Positions 18,401 to 26,877 of a DNA stretch of 64,000 nucleotides are shown here, in pieces. Position 1 is the first letter of the stretch. Every line of letters starts with the position of its first letter. Origin of the DNA: a virus. The stretch is from IMG/VR virus record IMGVR_UViG_3300032242_001752, positions 24,563-88,562 of that record. One strand, given 5' to 3'. Both the position numbers and the translations under genes were made by a program. A model generated the notes under the pieces. It was not told the origin of the DNA. It made no database searches and saw nothing but the letters and a program-made list of their open reading frames with translations.

Positions 18401-18678
18401 TAATTAACTTTGTATTTAATGGAGCTAACGGAAACGTGTACTATGTAGACTCCGTGCTTTTTGAGCTTGCAGCCAGTGCCTTGCCGTACTTTGATGGAGG
18501 AACTGGCTATAGGATGACTGACGACCTTATCTGGGAAAGTAATTCTGTTACAGATGGTAGAGGATTGTACTACAAAAATAGGTCTGCGGCTATTGCTAGA
18601 CTTAATACAGAGTTAACTGAGTATATTCCTATGGGAGCTACTTTTGCCTTAATCACAGGCCGCTCAGCATTGTATTGA
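15433..18678 (+). CDS. gpI-like baseplate protein fused to large fibre / adhesin modules
   Basis: 1081 residues. About residues 310-430 match P2 gpI-type wedge proteins: MYEHLPEVYRSPA, then DLYNFLRVFAVQYDLTKTMID, then LDGRMIPAMLASFGFNY and YLNKGSVKGLKEFIAAFAGY. N-terminal 300 residues include fibronectin-like and VGQ-type beta modules. After the gpI core come carbohydrate-binding-like sandwiches (SFENGTGFWDI; NPGFETSVANWSV) and more repeats. It probably links baseplate to fibres and may bind the host. Its TGA stop lies within the -35 box of the next promoter. Confidence 0.8.
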   Translation: MTIYGSKPYYSFTYGSPAVLDFSISPFKAIATDYGTISLSWYMPGYDATFSKLIVLRSALGFPTTADEGDLIYSTTKVALSVGGSGTPVTLTGVTSSGTKFTVSSTTGLSVGQTITVTSGTGTLSTSDITYISQILSSTTFSVNLAPSVALSGATITATNSLLNKKFTYVDSGAYIDQLTGSTTPTYTATTALAVNNDTRVTLKASNSNIAVKQSVTYKSSGKTTGPNSGSGIVGGTTVASINGTSLVLSDYANIPSDTVLTFSPVSLDTGQTYYYSIFVYSNNYWQRVGKPAAGVSIKNYNTATTMYEHLPEVYRSPAALSSFSTATQNVDLYNFLRVFAVQYDLTKTMIDNAKNRYDVKNLDGRMIPAMLASFGFNYESVLGLQQARRLLQYASFIYLNKGSVKGLKEFIAAFAGYNVTIGSIKNLLLTLDCSSFENGTGFWDITSGTATITNTNSTTEGGSPAPYLEANSPVGYLNKQAGYLKVSATSGASAVTISYGNSLDDYAISTTVTTTTTGYVTLTTDKSNPFTVGQSVNIKGLSPASVNGVYKIVSVSSSRVFTLANAAVSSGTAISGSGFASVFDPTLYGVPVTAGNYYKLGIYSQPKTGSSCSITVGINWYDQFGSYLSTVFDGPYGATTPGSWTQTINTAQLAPARAAYAVPYFTLDTFTGTPDVEYFDAAQFEQAYSTAYNPLPYTDARRLDLYLTPTRANEIINPGFETSVANWSVTNGSIALETGASNIYPTASIGAGTSVSAGSAKITATGSITTLTQLLSISNVSVATSGRLLIGTGYSTYGTNNLSLGQTITKISGTGTLAASTLISSIQSSSRFTVSPNPTGSGNMTIGVSGTKILPNLSYALSMYVSGTAGATITPTVVWKNSSGTTVQTDTGSATTLTSSFQRVSLLPSSIFGTVSTSSLFSTSLVLTTDISAVTGQSVSGAGILAGTTVSSYNSSTKTITLSQAATVTAGTTITISQMVSPATASIAVINFVFNGANGNVYYVDSVLFELAASALPYFDGGTGYRMTDDLIWESNSVTDGRGLYYKNRSAAIARLNTELTEYIPMGATFALITGRSALY

Positions 18679-18702
18679 CGTTTTATATTTTTTGTGTATA
18701 CT
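18675..18702 (+). promoter_or_regulatory. Sigma70-like promoter for the replication operon
   Basis: TTGACG (18675-18680), a 16-base spacer and TATACT (18697-18702) match the housekeeping consensus closely. It overlaps the stop of the tail operon and is followed by AGGAGGT (18718-18724) and ATG 18729. This marks the switch from structural to replication genes. Confidence 0.8.
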
Positions 18703-18728
18703 GATACTTCCGTTCATAGGAGGTAAAT

Positions 18729-19349
18729 ATGAGACGAGTAACCATCGCGGTTATAGGTAACGCAAAAACAACCAGGGCTAACGTAGAGGCCCTAATTAGT
18801 GATGTAGTGGATTCGGTTGACGAAGCTGCTATTGCCACAGTATATGATGAGACCCCATCTGAGGGCATTGTCTGGGCTCAACAGTGGGCTGCCGATAAAG
18901 GCATCAAGTTAAATAATTATCCGAGCAATAACTACACTCAGTTATTTGAAGATTACAAGGCTGAAGACGTAAAGTTCTTCATGCTTTGGTCTGATGAAGA
19001 TACCGAGTGTCAACTAGCGGCCTCAAAGGCTCAGGAAGCCCGTGTAATGGCTTATGACCTTACAGACGGACTTATACACATACCGCTCAATTCTAACCCC
19101 ATCTTGCGCCCACAGGAGCCCAAAATACCGGTAGCTGAAACTGTTACGGTAGTTACACCAGAGCCAGCTGTGGAAATTAAAGCAACTCCTGATATTGAAG
19201 TGGCCGAGGAAGATGAAGAAATCATCGACAATGTTGATTACGATAGTGAGTATGACCTAGAGGAAACTCTAACTGTGCTAGTATCTGAACTTGGTAAAAT
19301 CTTTGCGCGTTCATTCGCCAAAGAGTTTAAAAAAATTATCAAGGACTAG
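18729..19349 (+). CDS. Possible SLOG/YspA-like Rossmann-fold protein with acidic C-terminus
   Basis: 206 residues, first gene after a strong promoter with near-perfect ribosome binding site. Residues 1-130 alternate beta and alpha (VTIAVIGNAKTT; IVWAQQWAADKGIKLNNYP; VKFFMLWSDEDTEC), similar to YspA/SLOG-type nucleotide-binding proteins. Residues 135-185 are acidic and proline-rich, then an amphipathic C-terminal helix. The SLOG call is tentative; being first in the replication operon it could be a regulator of early infection. Confidence 0.45.
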   Translation: MRRVTIAVIGNAKTTRANVEALISDVVDSVDEAAIATVYDETPSEGIVWAQQWAADKGIKLNNYPSNNYTQLFEDYKAEDVKFFMLWSDEDTECQLAASKAQEARVMAYDLTDGLIHIPLNSNPILRPQEPKIPVAETVTVVTPEPAVEIKATPDIEVAEEDEEIIDNVDYDSEYDLEETLTVLVSELGKIFARSFAKEFKKIIKD

Positions 19350-19350
19350 T

Positions 19351-20223
19351 ATGCCAATTGAACTAAGTAGGCAAGCGCAGGATTGCCTAGCATTCCTGTA
19401 CCTAAATCCTACACTTACAATTAATCACCGTACCCTGATGGAGCACAAGGGCTTAAGCAGACGAAAGAGCCTATCTGTCCTACAGGAGCTACGAGACGCA
19501 AACTGCCTCAAAATGACTAGACTAGTCGGAGGCGGAACTAAAACTAAAGTGGTAATGTCAGACGTGACCAAATCGGTATTGTCTGGTTATCGCCATATAG
19601 CAGTACAGCTAGTAAGCAGTATTTACAATAGCTATACAGCTAGTACTACTAATATAGCTACAAATAAATTCCTCGACGAGGTCGAGGGGAAGGAAAAGCA
19701 AGTGGGTTATGATTTCTTTGAAAAGACTTCGTCTCCGGATGATGAGACTCTGGTGGAGCGTGCAAAGCACATGGCTGCTAAGAAAGCTGAGTACGCGGAG
19801 GTTCGCGAGGCTAAGGCGCAAAAACACAAGGACCAACACCGCTCTAAGATCGCACCGGTACACTGGACCTGCAAGGATGTCGCGTACGAGTTTGCCGATA
19901 GGATGGCAGACATATGGACTATCAAACCATTCAATGTCACGCAGTCAAGATTCGTACAGGCCCTTTCCGTATTCCGGAAACAGCAGGATACGAATGGAGA
20001 GTTGGAGCTTAAGCTCATCGAACTATTCTTCAGCACCATCAAGCATGACAAATACACAGATGGCAACCATCTCTGGAGAGCCTTCCTCTACAAAGCCCCC
20101 AGTTTGCTAACGCAGGCTCGAGAGAGTATTATCACCGTAGAGCAGATGGAAACGAATATTATTCGGGACCAAGAATTAACTAACCGTAAGCTTGCTCTGC
20201 TAGACGAGGATGACGATGTATAA
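19351..20223 (+). CDS. Winged-helix replication protein (possible initiator or loader partner)
   Basis: 290 residues from ATG 19351, with AAGGA upstream. The first 70 residues look like a winged helix (INHRTLMEHKGLSRRKSLSVLQELRDANCLKM, then a GGGTKT wing). A charged coiled linker follows (ERAKHMAAKKAEYAEVREAKAQKHK), then a helical C-terminal domain. The gene overlaps the DnaC-like ATPase gene by 14 bases, a frequent arrangement of phage replication O/P-type pairs, so it may bind the origin and recruit the helicase loader. Confidence 0.55.
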   Translation: MPIELSRQAQDCLAFLYLNPTLTINHRTLMEHKGLSRRKSLSVLQELRDANCLKMTRLVGGGTKTKVVMSDVTKSVLSGYRHIAVQLVSSIYNSYTASTTNIATNKFLDEVEGKEKQVGYDFFEKTSSPDDETLVERAKHMAAKKAEYAEVREAKAQKHKDQHRSKIAPVHWTCKDVAYEFADRMADIWTIKPFNVTQSRFVQALSVFRKQQDTNGELELKLIELFFSTIKHDKYTDGNHLWRAFLYKAPSLLTQARESIITVEQMETNIIRDQELTNRKLALLDEDDDV

Positions 20224-20902
20224 GCCAGATGAACTACCTGCCCGTAGACGCACTTGGGTAAAGATTGCAAGTATTCCACCAGCCAAACTAGGTTGGACCC
20301 TAGAGGATTGCACAGCGGTTCCTAGTGATGTTATGACAGCAGTTACCAAGTGGACTTCGGCGATTACATCAAACAAAGTAATTCGCGCTGAGGGTAAAGC
20401 AACCTGTGGACTTGGTCTGATGCTATATGGACTACCTGGTCGTGGTAAAACCACAATGGCAAATACTTTGCTACAAGAAGTTTTACGAACCGCTGCCCCT
20501 GAAGTTCTAGGCATGACACCGGGTAAGATTGTTTCTAGACCTGCCTACTTTATTACCTACAACGCTCTTCTTGACCTTAAGGGCGCAATCATGGAAGACC
20601 ATGACAATGATGACGAGCTGCTTTATAACGGCATCCTTGGCGAAGCGTATGATGACGCTTACAATGTTCGAGTATTAGTCCTAGACGATGTAGGCAAGGA
20701 ACACGCAAGCGCTTCGGGGTGGCAAAAGAATATGCTGCACCATGTGCTTCGTACGCGGTTTAATAATGGACTGCCAACTATCGTTACGACTAATCTAAAG
20801 ATTGATGACTGGGAGGCTCACTACGGGTCTGCTACGCAGTCGTTCGTACACGAATCGTTTATATATGTAAACATGGATTCGATTTCAGATTTGAGAAAAT
20901 AA
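20210..20902 (+). CDS. DnaC-like AAA+ helicase loader
   Basis: 230 residues. Walker A GLPGRGKT at 74-81, Walker B VLVLDDVGKE at about 156-165, and a sensor-1 TIVTTNL. Size and motifs match DnaC/DnaI loaders. It would load the DnaB-like helicase encoded four genes downstream. Its start overlaps the winged-helix gene. Confidence 0.85.
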   Translation: MTMYKPDELPARRRTWVKIASIPPAKLGWTLEDCTAVPSDVMTAVTKWTSAITSNKVIRAEGKATCGLGLMLYGLPGRGKTTMANTLLQEVLRTAAPEVLGMTPGKIVSRPAYFITYNALLDLKGAIMEDHDNDDELLYNGILGEAYDDAYNVRVLVLDDVGKEHASASGWQKNMLHHVLRTRFNNGLPTIVTTNLKIDDWEAHYGSATQSFVHESFIYVNMDSISDLRK

Positions 20903-20903
20903 C

Positions 20904-21203
20904 ATGGCAGGTAAGCGATTACTACAGGTCTTTTTAAGTCCTACTTCAGATAATCCAGGCCCAGGAATTTTTGAGGTAAACACAGATGCTTTTAAGCACC
21001 TAACTTGCAACTGTCCAGGATTTATAGCAAAAAATACTTGCAAGCATACGTCATTAATTGAGCGCAGGATAGAAGAGAACAATGGCCTATATCCATTTGA
21101 TTTTGCAGAGAAAGTTACAAATACTGAAATAATTGAGGCCATGAGTAGTGAACAAAACTTTAGAGAATTTGTAATTAAATACGCTAAAGTAGAAATTTAC
21201 TGA
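20904..21203 (+). CDS. SWIM-type zinc-finger small protein
   Basis: 99 residues. CNCPGFIAKNTCKH (residues 34-47) is a CxCx(n)CxH SWIM finger, used for DNA or protein binding in recombination factors. No other domain. Located between loader and helicase genes and overlapping the next gene by one base, so probably part of the replication operon. Confidence 0.65.
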   Translation: MAGKRLLQVFLSPTSDNPGPGIFEVNTDAFKHLTCNCPGFIAKNTCKHTSLIERRIEENNGLYPFDFAEKVTNTEIIEAMSSEQNFREFVIKYAKVEIY

Positions 21204-21610
21204 TGCAAGGTAATGATATTAGCAATTCCTTACCTCAGCGGATTATAGTAACCGCAGAGGTAATTACAGACGTGAGTGAAGAAACTACAAAAGTTTTAGG
21301 ATTCGTGCCTGTAAAAAGAAGGCGCAAAGAGTACAACCGATTGGTGCTTAGTCACCTATACATGGTAACTTTAAAGCGTGGTATTACAATGGAGCTGGTC
21401 AGCTTTACACATTCAGATGATGACATGGTAGAGTTGATGCTTCATCTAGATAAGGTCGGAACGAATCCGTTTCGTTACGGCACATCTTACAAGTCGGTTG
21501 ATAAGTTAGTTTCAGAACTTCCTTACCGACCAGAAGTCATCGGCGTAATTGATATTCCATCGCGACTACTTAGGTACGGTCGATGGGGAATGGACTTTCC
21601 TAGTTTATGA
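21203..21610 (+). CDS. Conserved phage protein of unknown function in the replication operon
   Basis: 135 residues; ATG overlaps the previous stop. A basic VKRRRKEYNRL segment and the C-terminal LPYRPEVIGVIDIPSRLLRYGRWGMDF are distinctive but I do not recognise a named family. Overlaps the helicase start by four bases, implying coupled expression. Confidence 0.6.
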   Translation: MQGNDISNSLPQRIIVTAEVITDVSEETTKVLGFVPVKRRRKEYNRLVLSHLYMVTLKRGITMELVSFTHSDDDMVELMLHLDKVGTNPFRYGTSYKSVDKLVSELPYRPEVIGVIDIPSRLLRYGRWGMDFPSL

Positions 21611-22833
21611 GTACAGAAACAAAACTAATTGGAGCGGCTATCCGTGTCCGAGATTTAGCACCGCTATTTGAGCGCGGAGTATCCGACAACTGGTTTTCTA
21701 ATGAAGATGACAAGCGTGTCTGGTCATTTATGCGAACTCACTTTGCTAAGTATGGTGAAAGCCCTAGCGAAGAAGTAGTAGCTGCTAACTTTCCGACCTA
21801 TCGAATCGCAGAACTAACTGACTCGATGGATTTCCTACTAGACGACCTAGTAGATAAACGTCGCAAACTTTCTATTAGCAATACTCTACGCTCTGCTGTA
21901 GAGGCTATTCAAACGGATAAAGACCATGAGTCAGCTTTGCTTATTATGCAAAGTGGGTTGGTCAAGCTTGAGGAAGAGGGACTGAACAAGACCTCAGATA
22001 TCAACTTGATTACCACAACAGAATCTCGCTGGGAAGACTATCTGTTCCGTAAGAATAATCCTGGCCTACTAGGTGTTGCCACCGGTTTTCCTACAATTGA
22101 CGCTGTCACTAACGGCCTACAGAATGGTCAGTTAATCGTTATCGTGGCTACGCCTAAGACAGGTAAGTCAACGCTTGCTTTGCAGATTGCTAATAATATT
22201 CACAAGCAAGATATGTCGCCTATGTTCCAGTCATTTGAGATGACTAACCGCGAACAGCAAAACCGATATGACTCAATGCGAGCTTTGGTTTCGCACAACA
22301 GACTTATCTCAGGTACTCTTAACAAAGATGAAGAAAAGCGCTTTCAAGATTCCCTAACTGCAATGGCTGATGACCCTACAAATTTCTGGCTTGTAGATGC
22401 GGCCCACGGAATTACCGTGTCAGCTATCCAGAGTAAGATTCAAACCCTAAACCCAGACGTTGTATTCATCGATGGTGTTTATCTGATGATGGACGAGCAG
22501 ACTGGTGAGTCAAACACGCCACAGGCTTTGACAGGCATTACTCGTTCACTAAAGCGCTTGGCTCAAAGAACTAATAAGCCTATCGTGATTACCACTCAGG
22601 CCCTTAACTGGAAAACTAAAAAGGGTAAAGTATCCACAGACTCTATCGGTTACTCATCATCATTCCTACAGGATGCTGACGTAGTATTCGGACTTGAACG
22701 TGAGGACGAGAACGTAGATGACACCAGAACGCTAAAGGTTATGGCTGCTCGTAACAGCGGTAACGTAGAGGCCTCTCTGATGTGGGACTGGGCCAGTGGT
22801 CTATTCCGTGAGATGACTGGAGATGACGTATGA
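21607..22833 (+). CDS. dnaB: Replicative DNA helicase (DnaB-like)
   Basis: 408 residues. N-terminal helical domain, then the RecA-type core: GVATGFPTIDAVTNGLQNGQLIVIVATPKTGKST (Walker A near residue 182), FSFEMT-like FQSFEMTNREQQNRY, and Walker B VVFIDGVYLM. Slightly shorter than bacterial DnaB (about 470), as usual in phages. Unwinds the fork together with the primase encoded next (four-base overlap) and is loaded by the DnaC-like ATPase. Confidence 0.9.
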   Translation: MSTETKLIGAAIRVRDLAPLFERGVSDNWFSNEDDKRVWSFMRTHFAKYGESPSEEVVAANFPTYRIAELTDSMDFLLDDLVDKRRKLSISNTLRSAVEAIQTDKDHESALLIMQSGLVKLEEEGLNKTSDINLITTTESRWEDYLFRKNNPGLLGVATGFPTIDAVTNGLQNGQLIVIVATPKTGKSTLALQIANNIHKQDMSPMFQSFEMTNREQQNRYDSMRALVSHNRLISGTLNKDEEKRFQDSLTAMADDPTNFWLVDAAHGITVSAIQSKIQTLNPDVVFIDGVYLMMDEQTGESNTPQALTGITRSLKRLAQRTNKPIVITTQALNWKTKKGKVSTDSIGYSSSFLQDADVVFGLEREDENVDDTRTLKVMAARNSGNVEASLMWDWASGLFREMTGDDV

Positions 22834-23780
22834 GACTAGAAGAAATGGAAAAAGTCCTAGAAAGGCTTAGCATTGAGCCAATAAATTCTAGAGGCTCAGA
22901 AATTCTTGCACTATGCCCAGGCCACAAAGAGCTAACAGGCAAGGAAGATAGAAACCCATCTTGGTGGATTAACTCAGAGACCGGTGCGCACATCTGTTTT
23001 TCTTGCGGGTTTAAAGGCAATATCTGGTCTTTGATTGCTACCGTACAAGGGTATAAAGACGCAAATGGTTTTCTAGATTATGCAGACGCTAAAGACTGGT
23101 TGTATTTATCATTTGACAATATACAGCTCGGTCCTGCAGAAGAAGACCAAGAGCAAGAGTCTATTTTTAAAGAAGTAACTAATATTACAGAATCAAGACT
23201 TGCTCTATTTACCTTGCCGCCTGCTCATGCTTTGGCTGCCAGGGGACTCACACTTCAAGCAGCTGAGCAATACCAGCTACTATGGGACACAGCTCATTCA
23301 AACTGGATTACGGTAATTAGAGATCCGTATTCAAATAAATTATTAGGATGGCAGGAGAAAGGCTATTCCCGTCGTTATTTCAGGAATTACCCACAAGGCG
23401 TAGAAAAGTCTACGACCCTGTTCGGATATAAGCAATACACGGGAGGACGCATGATTGTGGTAGAATCTCCTTTAGACGTAGTTAGGCTAGCATCTGTGGG
23501 AATTCAAGGTGGCGTATCTACTTACGGGTCTATCATCTCTAATACTCAACTAGAGCTAATTAAAGATGCAGATGAAATCGTATTTGCTTTAGATAATGAT
23601 GAGTCAGGAATGAACTCTACGAAAAAGATGCTCGAACAAAATTTCGAAGCATGGTACTTCAACTATTCGAACACAGATATGAAAGATATAGGCGCTATGA
23701 GCAAGGCTGAAATCCTTAATGGATTATCTACAGCTAAACACTCTGTGCACGGATTAGGGGCACTTACATGGGATTTGTAG
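22830..23780 (+). CDS. dnaG: DnaG-type DNA primase
   Basis: 316 residues. CHC2-type zinc ribbon with C29, H32, C56, C59 (ALCPGHKE, ICFSCGFKG), then a Toprim domain with VVESPLDVVRLAS and VFALDNDESG holding the metal-binding acidic residues. Lacks a C-terminal helicase-binding domain of bacterial DnaG, so it is a compact phage version. Overlaps helicase and SNF2 genes. Confidence 0.88.
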   Translation: MRLEEMEKVLERLSIEPINSRGSEILALCPGHKELTGKEDRNPSWWINSETGAHICFSCGFKGNIWSLIATVQGYKDANGFLDYADAKDWLYLSFDNIQLGPAEEDQEQESIFKEVTNITESRLALFTLPPAHALAARGLTLQAAEQYQLLWDTAHSNWITVIRDPYSNKLLGWQEKGYSRRYFRNYPQGVEKSTTLFGYKQYTGGRMIVVESPLDVVRLASVGIQGGVSTYGSIISNTQLELIKDADEIVFALDNDESGMNSTKKMLEQNFEAWYFNYSNTDMKDIGAMSKAEILNGLSTAKHSVHGLGALTWDL

Positions 23781-25351
23781 GAACACTTCTTCCTTATCAG
23801 CCAGAGGCTGTAGATAAGATGACCGAACGCGGAAAAATGCTTGTTGCATACGATTTAGGATTAGGTAAAACAGTTCTAACTATTGCCGCAGTAGAAAAAC
23901 TTATGGATGACCAAAAGATTACTGAGCCAGGATTAATTATCTGTTTATCCAGCCTGAAGTATCAATGGGAATCATCTATTACAAAATTTACTAACGGCTC
24001 AAAAGCTATTGTAATTGATGGCTCACCTGAGCAAAGAAAAAAGCAATATGAAAGAGCTATGCGCTGGCGACTATCTGGAATTGACTATATCATCATGAAC
24101 TATGAGCAAGTAGTTAATGACTGGGCATATGTAAGTAAATTGCCTAGAGGTTTTATTGTGTTGGACGAAGCCACTGCAATTAAATCTTTTAAATCAAAAC
24201 GCGCTAAAGCAGTTAAGCGATTGGCTACTTGTGACTATCGATTTGCGCTTACAGGAACCCCTATCGAAAACGGTAAACCAGAAGAACTATTCAGCATCAT
24301 GCAGTTTGTAGATGACAGTGTTCTTGGTCGATTCGACAAGTTTGATATGACCTTTATCGTTCGTAATGGCTGGGGTGGAGTAGACCGCTATCGCAACTTA
24401 CCTACCTTACATGAGAGGATGAAAGAAGCATCTGTTCGTAAAGCACAAAAAGACCCAGATGTAGCACCTTTCTTGCCCGCCACTATTCACAAAGACCCTG
24501 TATACGTAACTATGGACAGAAAGACATCTAAACTATATAAACGTATTTCAGATGATTTACTTATGGACCTAGATAATGCTCAAACACTATTTGGTAGTTC
24601 ATTTAATATAATGTCGCATTATGGGTTTGAAAAATCATGGGGAGGCCCTGCAGACGAGCTCCGGGGACAAGTTATGTCTAAAATAGGCGCTCTAAAAATG
24701 CTGACATGCTCCCCAGATTTGCTAAAAACAAGTGCTAAAAAGTTCAGGGACGGCAATGGTGAAGGGTCTGCTTATGCGGATATTTTAGATCAAGAGGGTT
24801 TACTAGACAGTATGCCAAATACAAAACTAGATTCCTTTATCGCCTATGCCAAAGATTTCCTAGAGCAAGATGAAAAAAATAAGCTAGTTGTATTTTGCTC
24901 TTATGTAGATATGGTTGATATAATTGCAGATAGGATTGGCCGAGACATTAGCGTTACTTATACCGGTCAACTAGATGCTAAGACTAAGGAGAATCATAAA
25001 AATGCGCTTAACAATGACCCTAATATTCGTGTGTTCATTAGTTCTGATGCCGGCGGTTATGGCGTTGACCTTCCGGCTGCGAACATGCTCATTAACTATG
25101 ATTTACCTTGGTCTTCTGGTCTGGCTACTCAGCGTAACGGGCGCATTCGTAGAGCTTCTTCTGAGTGGAAAACCATAGTTATTCAAGACTTTTTAGTTTC
25201 TGGCTCAGTAGAAGTTAGGCAATACGCAGCTCTTCAACAAAAAAATGCAGTAGCTTCGGCCGTTATTGATGGCGAAGGAATTAATGATAAAGGAGGGGTG
25301 GACTTTACCATCGGAACTCTTCGCGGGTTCTTATTGGATACGTCTGTATAA
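23768..25351 (+). CDS. SNF2-family DNA helicase / translocase
   Basis: 527 residues. Motif I DLGLGKT (29-35), motif II LDEAT (132-136), motif III ALTGTPIENG, and motif VI QRNGRIRRASS. Motif V region ISSDAGGYGVDLPAANMLINYDLPW. Typical of SNF2-type translocases in phages, which remodel forks or promote branch migration like T4 UvsW. It follows the primase with 13 bases overlap. Confidence 0.88.
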   Translation: MGFVGTLLPYQPEAVDKMTERGKMLVAYDLGLGKTVLTIAAVEKLMDDQKITEPGLIICLSSLKYQWESSITKFTNGSKAIVIDGSPEQRKKQYERAMRWRLSGIDYIIMNYEQVVNDWAYVSKLPRGFIVLDEATAIKSFKSKRAKAVKRLATCDYRFALTGTPIENGKPEELFSIMQFVDDSVLGRFDKFDMTFIVRNGWGGVDRYRNLPTLHERMKEASVRKAQKDPDVAPFLPATIHKDPVYVTMDRKTSKLYKRISDDLLMDLDNAQTLFGSSFNIMSHYGFEKSWGGPADELRGQVMSKIGALKMLTCSPDLLKTSAKKFRDGNGEGSAYADILDQEGLLDSMPNTKLDSFIAYAKDFLEQDEKNKLVVFCSYVDMVDIIADRIGRDISVTYTGQLDAKTKENHKNALNNDPNIRVFISSDAGGYGVDLPAANMLINYDLPWSSGLATQRNGRIRRASSEWKTIVIQDFLVSGSVEVRQYAALQQKNAVASAVIDGEGINDKGGVDFTIGTLRGFLLDTSV

Positions 25352-25352
25352 T

Positions 25353-25529
25353 ATGCCTAGTTATAGTTTTAAATGCCCAAACTGTGAAGCAACAGCTACG
25401 GTTACTCAAGATGTAAGCGATAATCCAAAAACTCCTGAGTGTCTTAGCTGTGAAACAGATATGATTAGAGTATACGGAGGCCTTTCTGTACAATTCAGAG
25501 GCGGCGGATGGGGAAGTAGTCGCGGATGA
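25353..25529 (+). CDS. FmdB-like zinc ribbon protein
   Basis: 58 residues from ATG 25353, one base after the SNF2 stop. YSFKCPNCEA and PECLSCETDMIRVYGG are two CxxC zinc knuckles followed by a GGGWG tail, matching the FmdB-type regulatory-protein zinc ribbon. An upstream start within the SNF2 gene is unlikely because the ribbon begins right at MPSYSFKC. Confidence 0.75.
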   Translation: MPSYSFKCPNCEATATVTQDVSDNPKTPECLSCETDMIRVYGGLSVQFRGGGWGSSRG

Positions 25530-25762
25530 CATTTGAAGAATGGTTGCAGTACGGCCTTACACAGGGTTGGTGTGGCCCATCTATTTGCGAAATACATGAT
25601 GGCTTACCGATGAGTGTTGAGGAAGAAATAGCTTATGAAAATGGAGAAGACCCGTGCATCCATATCATAAGACTTTACGAAACTCAGCTAGACAAAGCTG
25701 AGGTGGAAAAAAATCACGCCCCAAGCATCTGGAGAGCAACAAACTCTGGATATGAGCTATAA
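25526..25762 (+). CDS. Conserved small actinophage protein
   Basis: 78 residues with the pattern QGWCGPSICEIHDGLPMS, then EEEIAYENGEDPCIHIIRLY. This WCGP..C..HDG / GEDPC..H..RLY arrangement recurs in actinobacteriophages as an uncharacterised protein. Conserved Cys and His suggest a metal site. Overlaps the previous gene by four bases. Confidence 0.7.
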   Translation: MTFEEWLQYGLTQGWCGPSICEIHDGLPMSVEEEIAYENGEDPCIHIIRLYETQLDKAEVEKNHAPSIWRATNSGYEL

Positions 25763-25771
25763 GGAGATAAA

Positions 25772-25903
25772 ATGGCAAAAGGAAAGCCAGCACCAGCAGC
25801 GCCTGTTAAATCAGGCAGCGGTCGTAACAACGGTAAAGCGTTTAAAAAGCGTCCTAAAGTTTGGGATGCAATTAAGCGTAAGTTAGTCACTAAAAAAGAC
25901 TAA
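25772..25903 (+). CDS. 43-residue basic protein
   Basis: ATG 25772 follows AAGGAG with ideal spacing. The product is rich in K, R, A and P, with GRNNGKAFKKRPKVWD. It ends just before the terminator at 25908. No family recognised; the ribosome binding site and position make it credible. Confidence 0.6.
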   Translation: MAKGKPAPAAPVKSGSGRNNGKAFKKRPKVWDAIKRKLVTKKD

Positions 25904-25907
25904 AATA

Positions 25908-25941
25908 AAATCCCCCTGCCAAATAAGCAGGGGGATTTTTA
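25908..25941. terminator. Bidirectional terminator between convergent operons
   Basis: AAATCCCCCTGC and GCAGGGGGATTT pair perfectly over 12 bp around a 7-base loop, flanked by A-rich sequence on the left and TTTTT on the right. It serves both the rightward replication operon and the leftward lysis operon. Confidence 0.92.
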
Positions 25942-25949
25942 TTTACAGA

Positions 25950-26342
25950 CTAGGCTGTTGGTGGAGTTTCTTCTGCAGGTTCTTCTGCAGGAGCATCTAC
26001 ATGGTCTTCTAGTTCAGACAAGTCACCAAAGTCAGATAGCTGAGGTGTTTCAGCTGCTGATTCTTCAAGCGCCTTTTTGATTTCAGGGTCATTAGCCGAC
26101 TGCTTTGCGACAGCCGCACGGAATCCTTTTTCAATGTCTTCGTCAGAGATGCTAGCATCCCAAGCAAGTTGAACACCAAAATAAATGATGATAGAAGCAA
26201 ATACGGTCATAACACCGTTTATAGCTCCTAGAAGTGGGCCAATACCGCTAGCGGAACCTGTGGCCATACCCGGAATAGCTGCAAAGAAAATTACACCTAC
26301 TGAACGGACAATTAAATTCTTTAATTTATTTAGCAATTGCAA
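25950..26342 (-). CDS. Holin-like membrane protein with acidic tail
   Basis: 130 residues. Two hydrophobic segments at about 10-32 (IVRSVGVIFFAAIPGMATG) and 36-60 (LLGAINGVMTVFASIIIYFGVQLAW), then a strongly acidic Glu/Pro/Ala tail. Two membrane helices and position after the endolysin gene fit a holin. The long acidic tail is unusual but holins often carry charged ends. Overlaps the endolysin gene by 17 bases. Confidence 0.7.
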   Translation of the reverse strand: MQLLNKLKNLIVRSVGVIFFAAIPGMATGSASGIGPLLGAINGVMTVFASIIIYFGVQLAWDASISDEDIEKGFRAAVAKQSANDPEIKKALEESAAETPQLSDFGDLSELEDHVDAPAEEPAEETPPTA

Positions 26343-26877
26343 TCTCCTGTTTACAAGTTGGGCAAACCTTTACGTCTGCGTGAACGGGTGCAGCGACTGG
26401 TGCAGCGGGAGCAGCAGGTGCAACAGCTGGCTTTGCAGCCTTCTGTTTTGCAATCTGGCCTTTAATGTAATCGTGAGCGTTAAATACTTTACCGCCAAAC
26501 ACGCCTTCTACAGTTGTGCTTAGAGTAAAGTGAAGGTGGCAACCAAAGCTCGCTGAGCCTGTGTTACCTGCTTTACCAACTACGTCTCCTGACTTCACGA
26601 CTGTTCCAACCGGTAGCGGCGATGGTTCATTCATGTGGCAGTAACCAAAGTAGTGATTATTGTCGGTTTTTAGTACAACAACGTTACCAAGAACGGTGCT
26701 TTGTGCTAGAGGTCTGTTAAGTACGATTGTTCCATCGTTTACAGCGAGCAAAGGCTCGCCAACTGCAAAACCGTTATAGTCGGTTCCACGGTGACCAGGA
26801 GCTTTGTGCCACTGGTCTACTGCGCCAAATAGTGATCCGAGTTTGACCTTCTTTACTGGGAAAATCCAGTTACCCAT
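26326..26877 (-). CDS. M23 metallopeptidase endolysin
   Basis: 183 residues from ATG 26877, with AAAGGA eight bases upstream; a GTG at 26910 lacks one. M23 core: HRGTDYNGF (H29, D33), YFGYCHMNEP and CHLHFTLS (HxH). After the catalytic part comes an Ala/Pro linker and a C-terminal CPTCKQE zinc knuckle. No signal peptide, so release needs the neighbouring holin. Probably cleaves peptide bridges of the host wall. Confidence 0.82.
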   Translation of the reverse strand: MGNWIFPVKKVKLGSLFGAVDQWHKAPGHRGTDYNGFAVGEPLLAVNDGTIVLNRPLAQSTVLGNVVVLKTDNNHYFGYCHMNEPSPLPVGTVVKSGDVVGKAGNTGSASFGCHLHFTLSTTVEGVFGGKVFNAHDYIKGQIAKQKAAKPAVAPAAPAAPVAAPVHADVKVCPTCKQEIAIAK

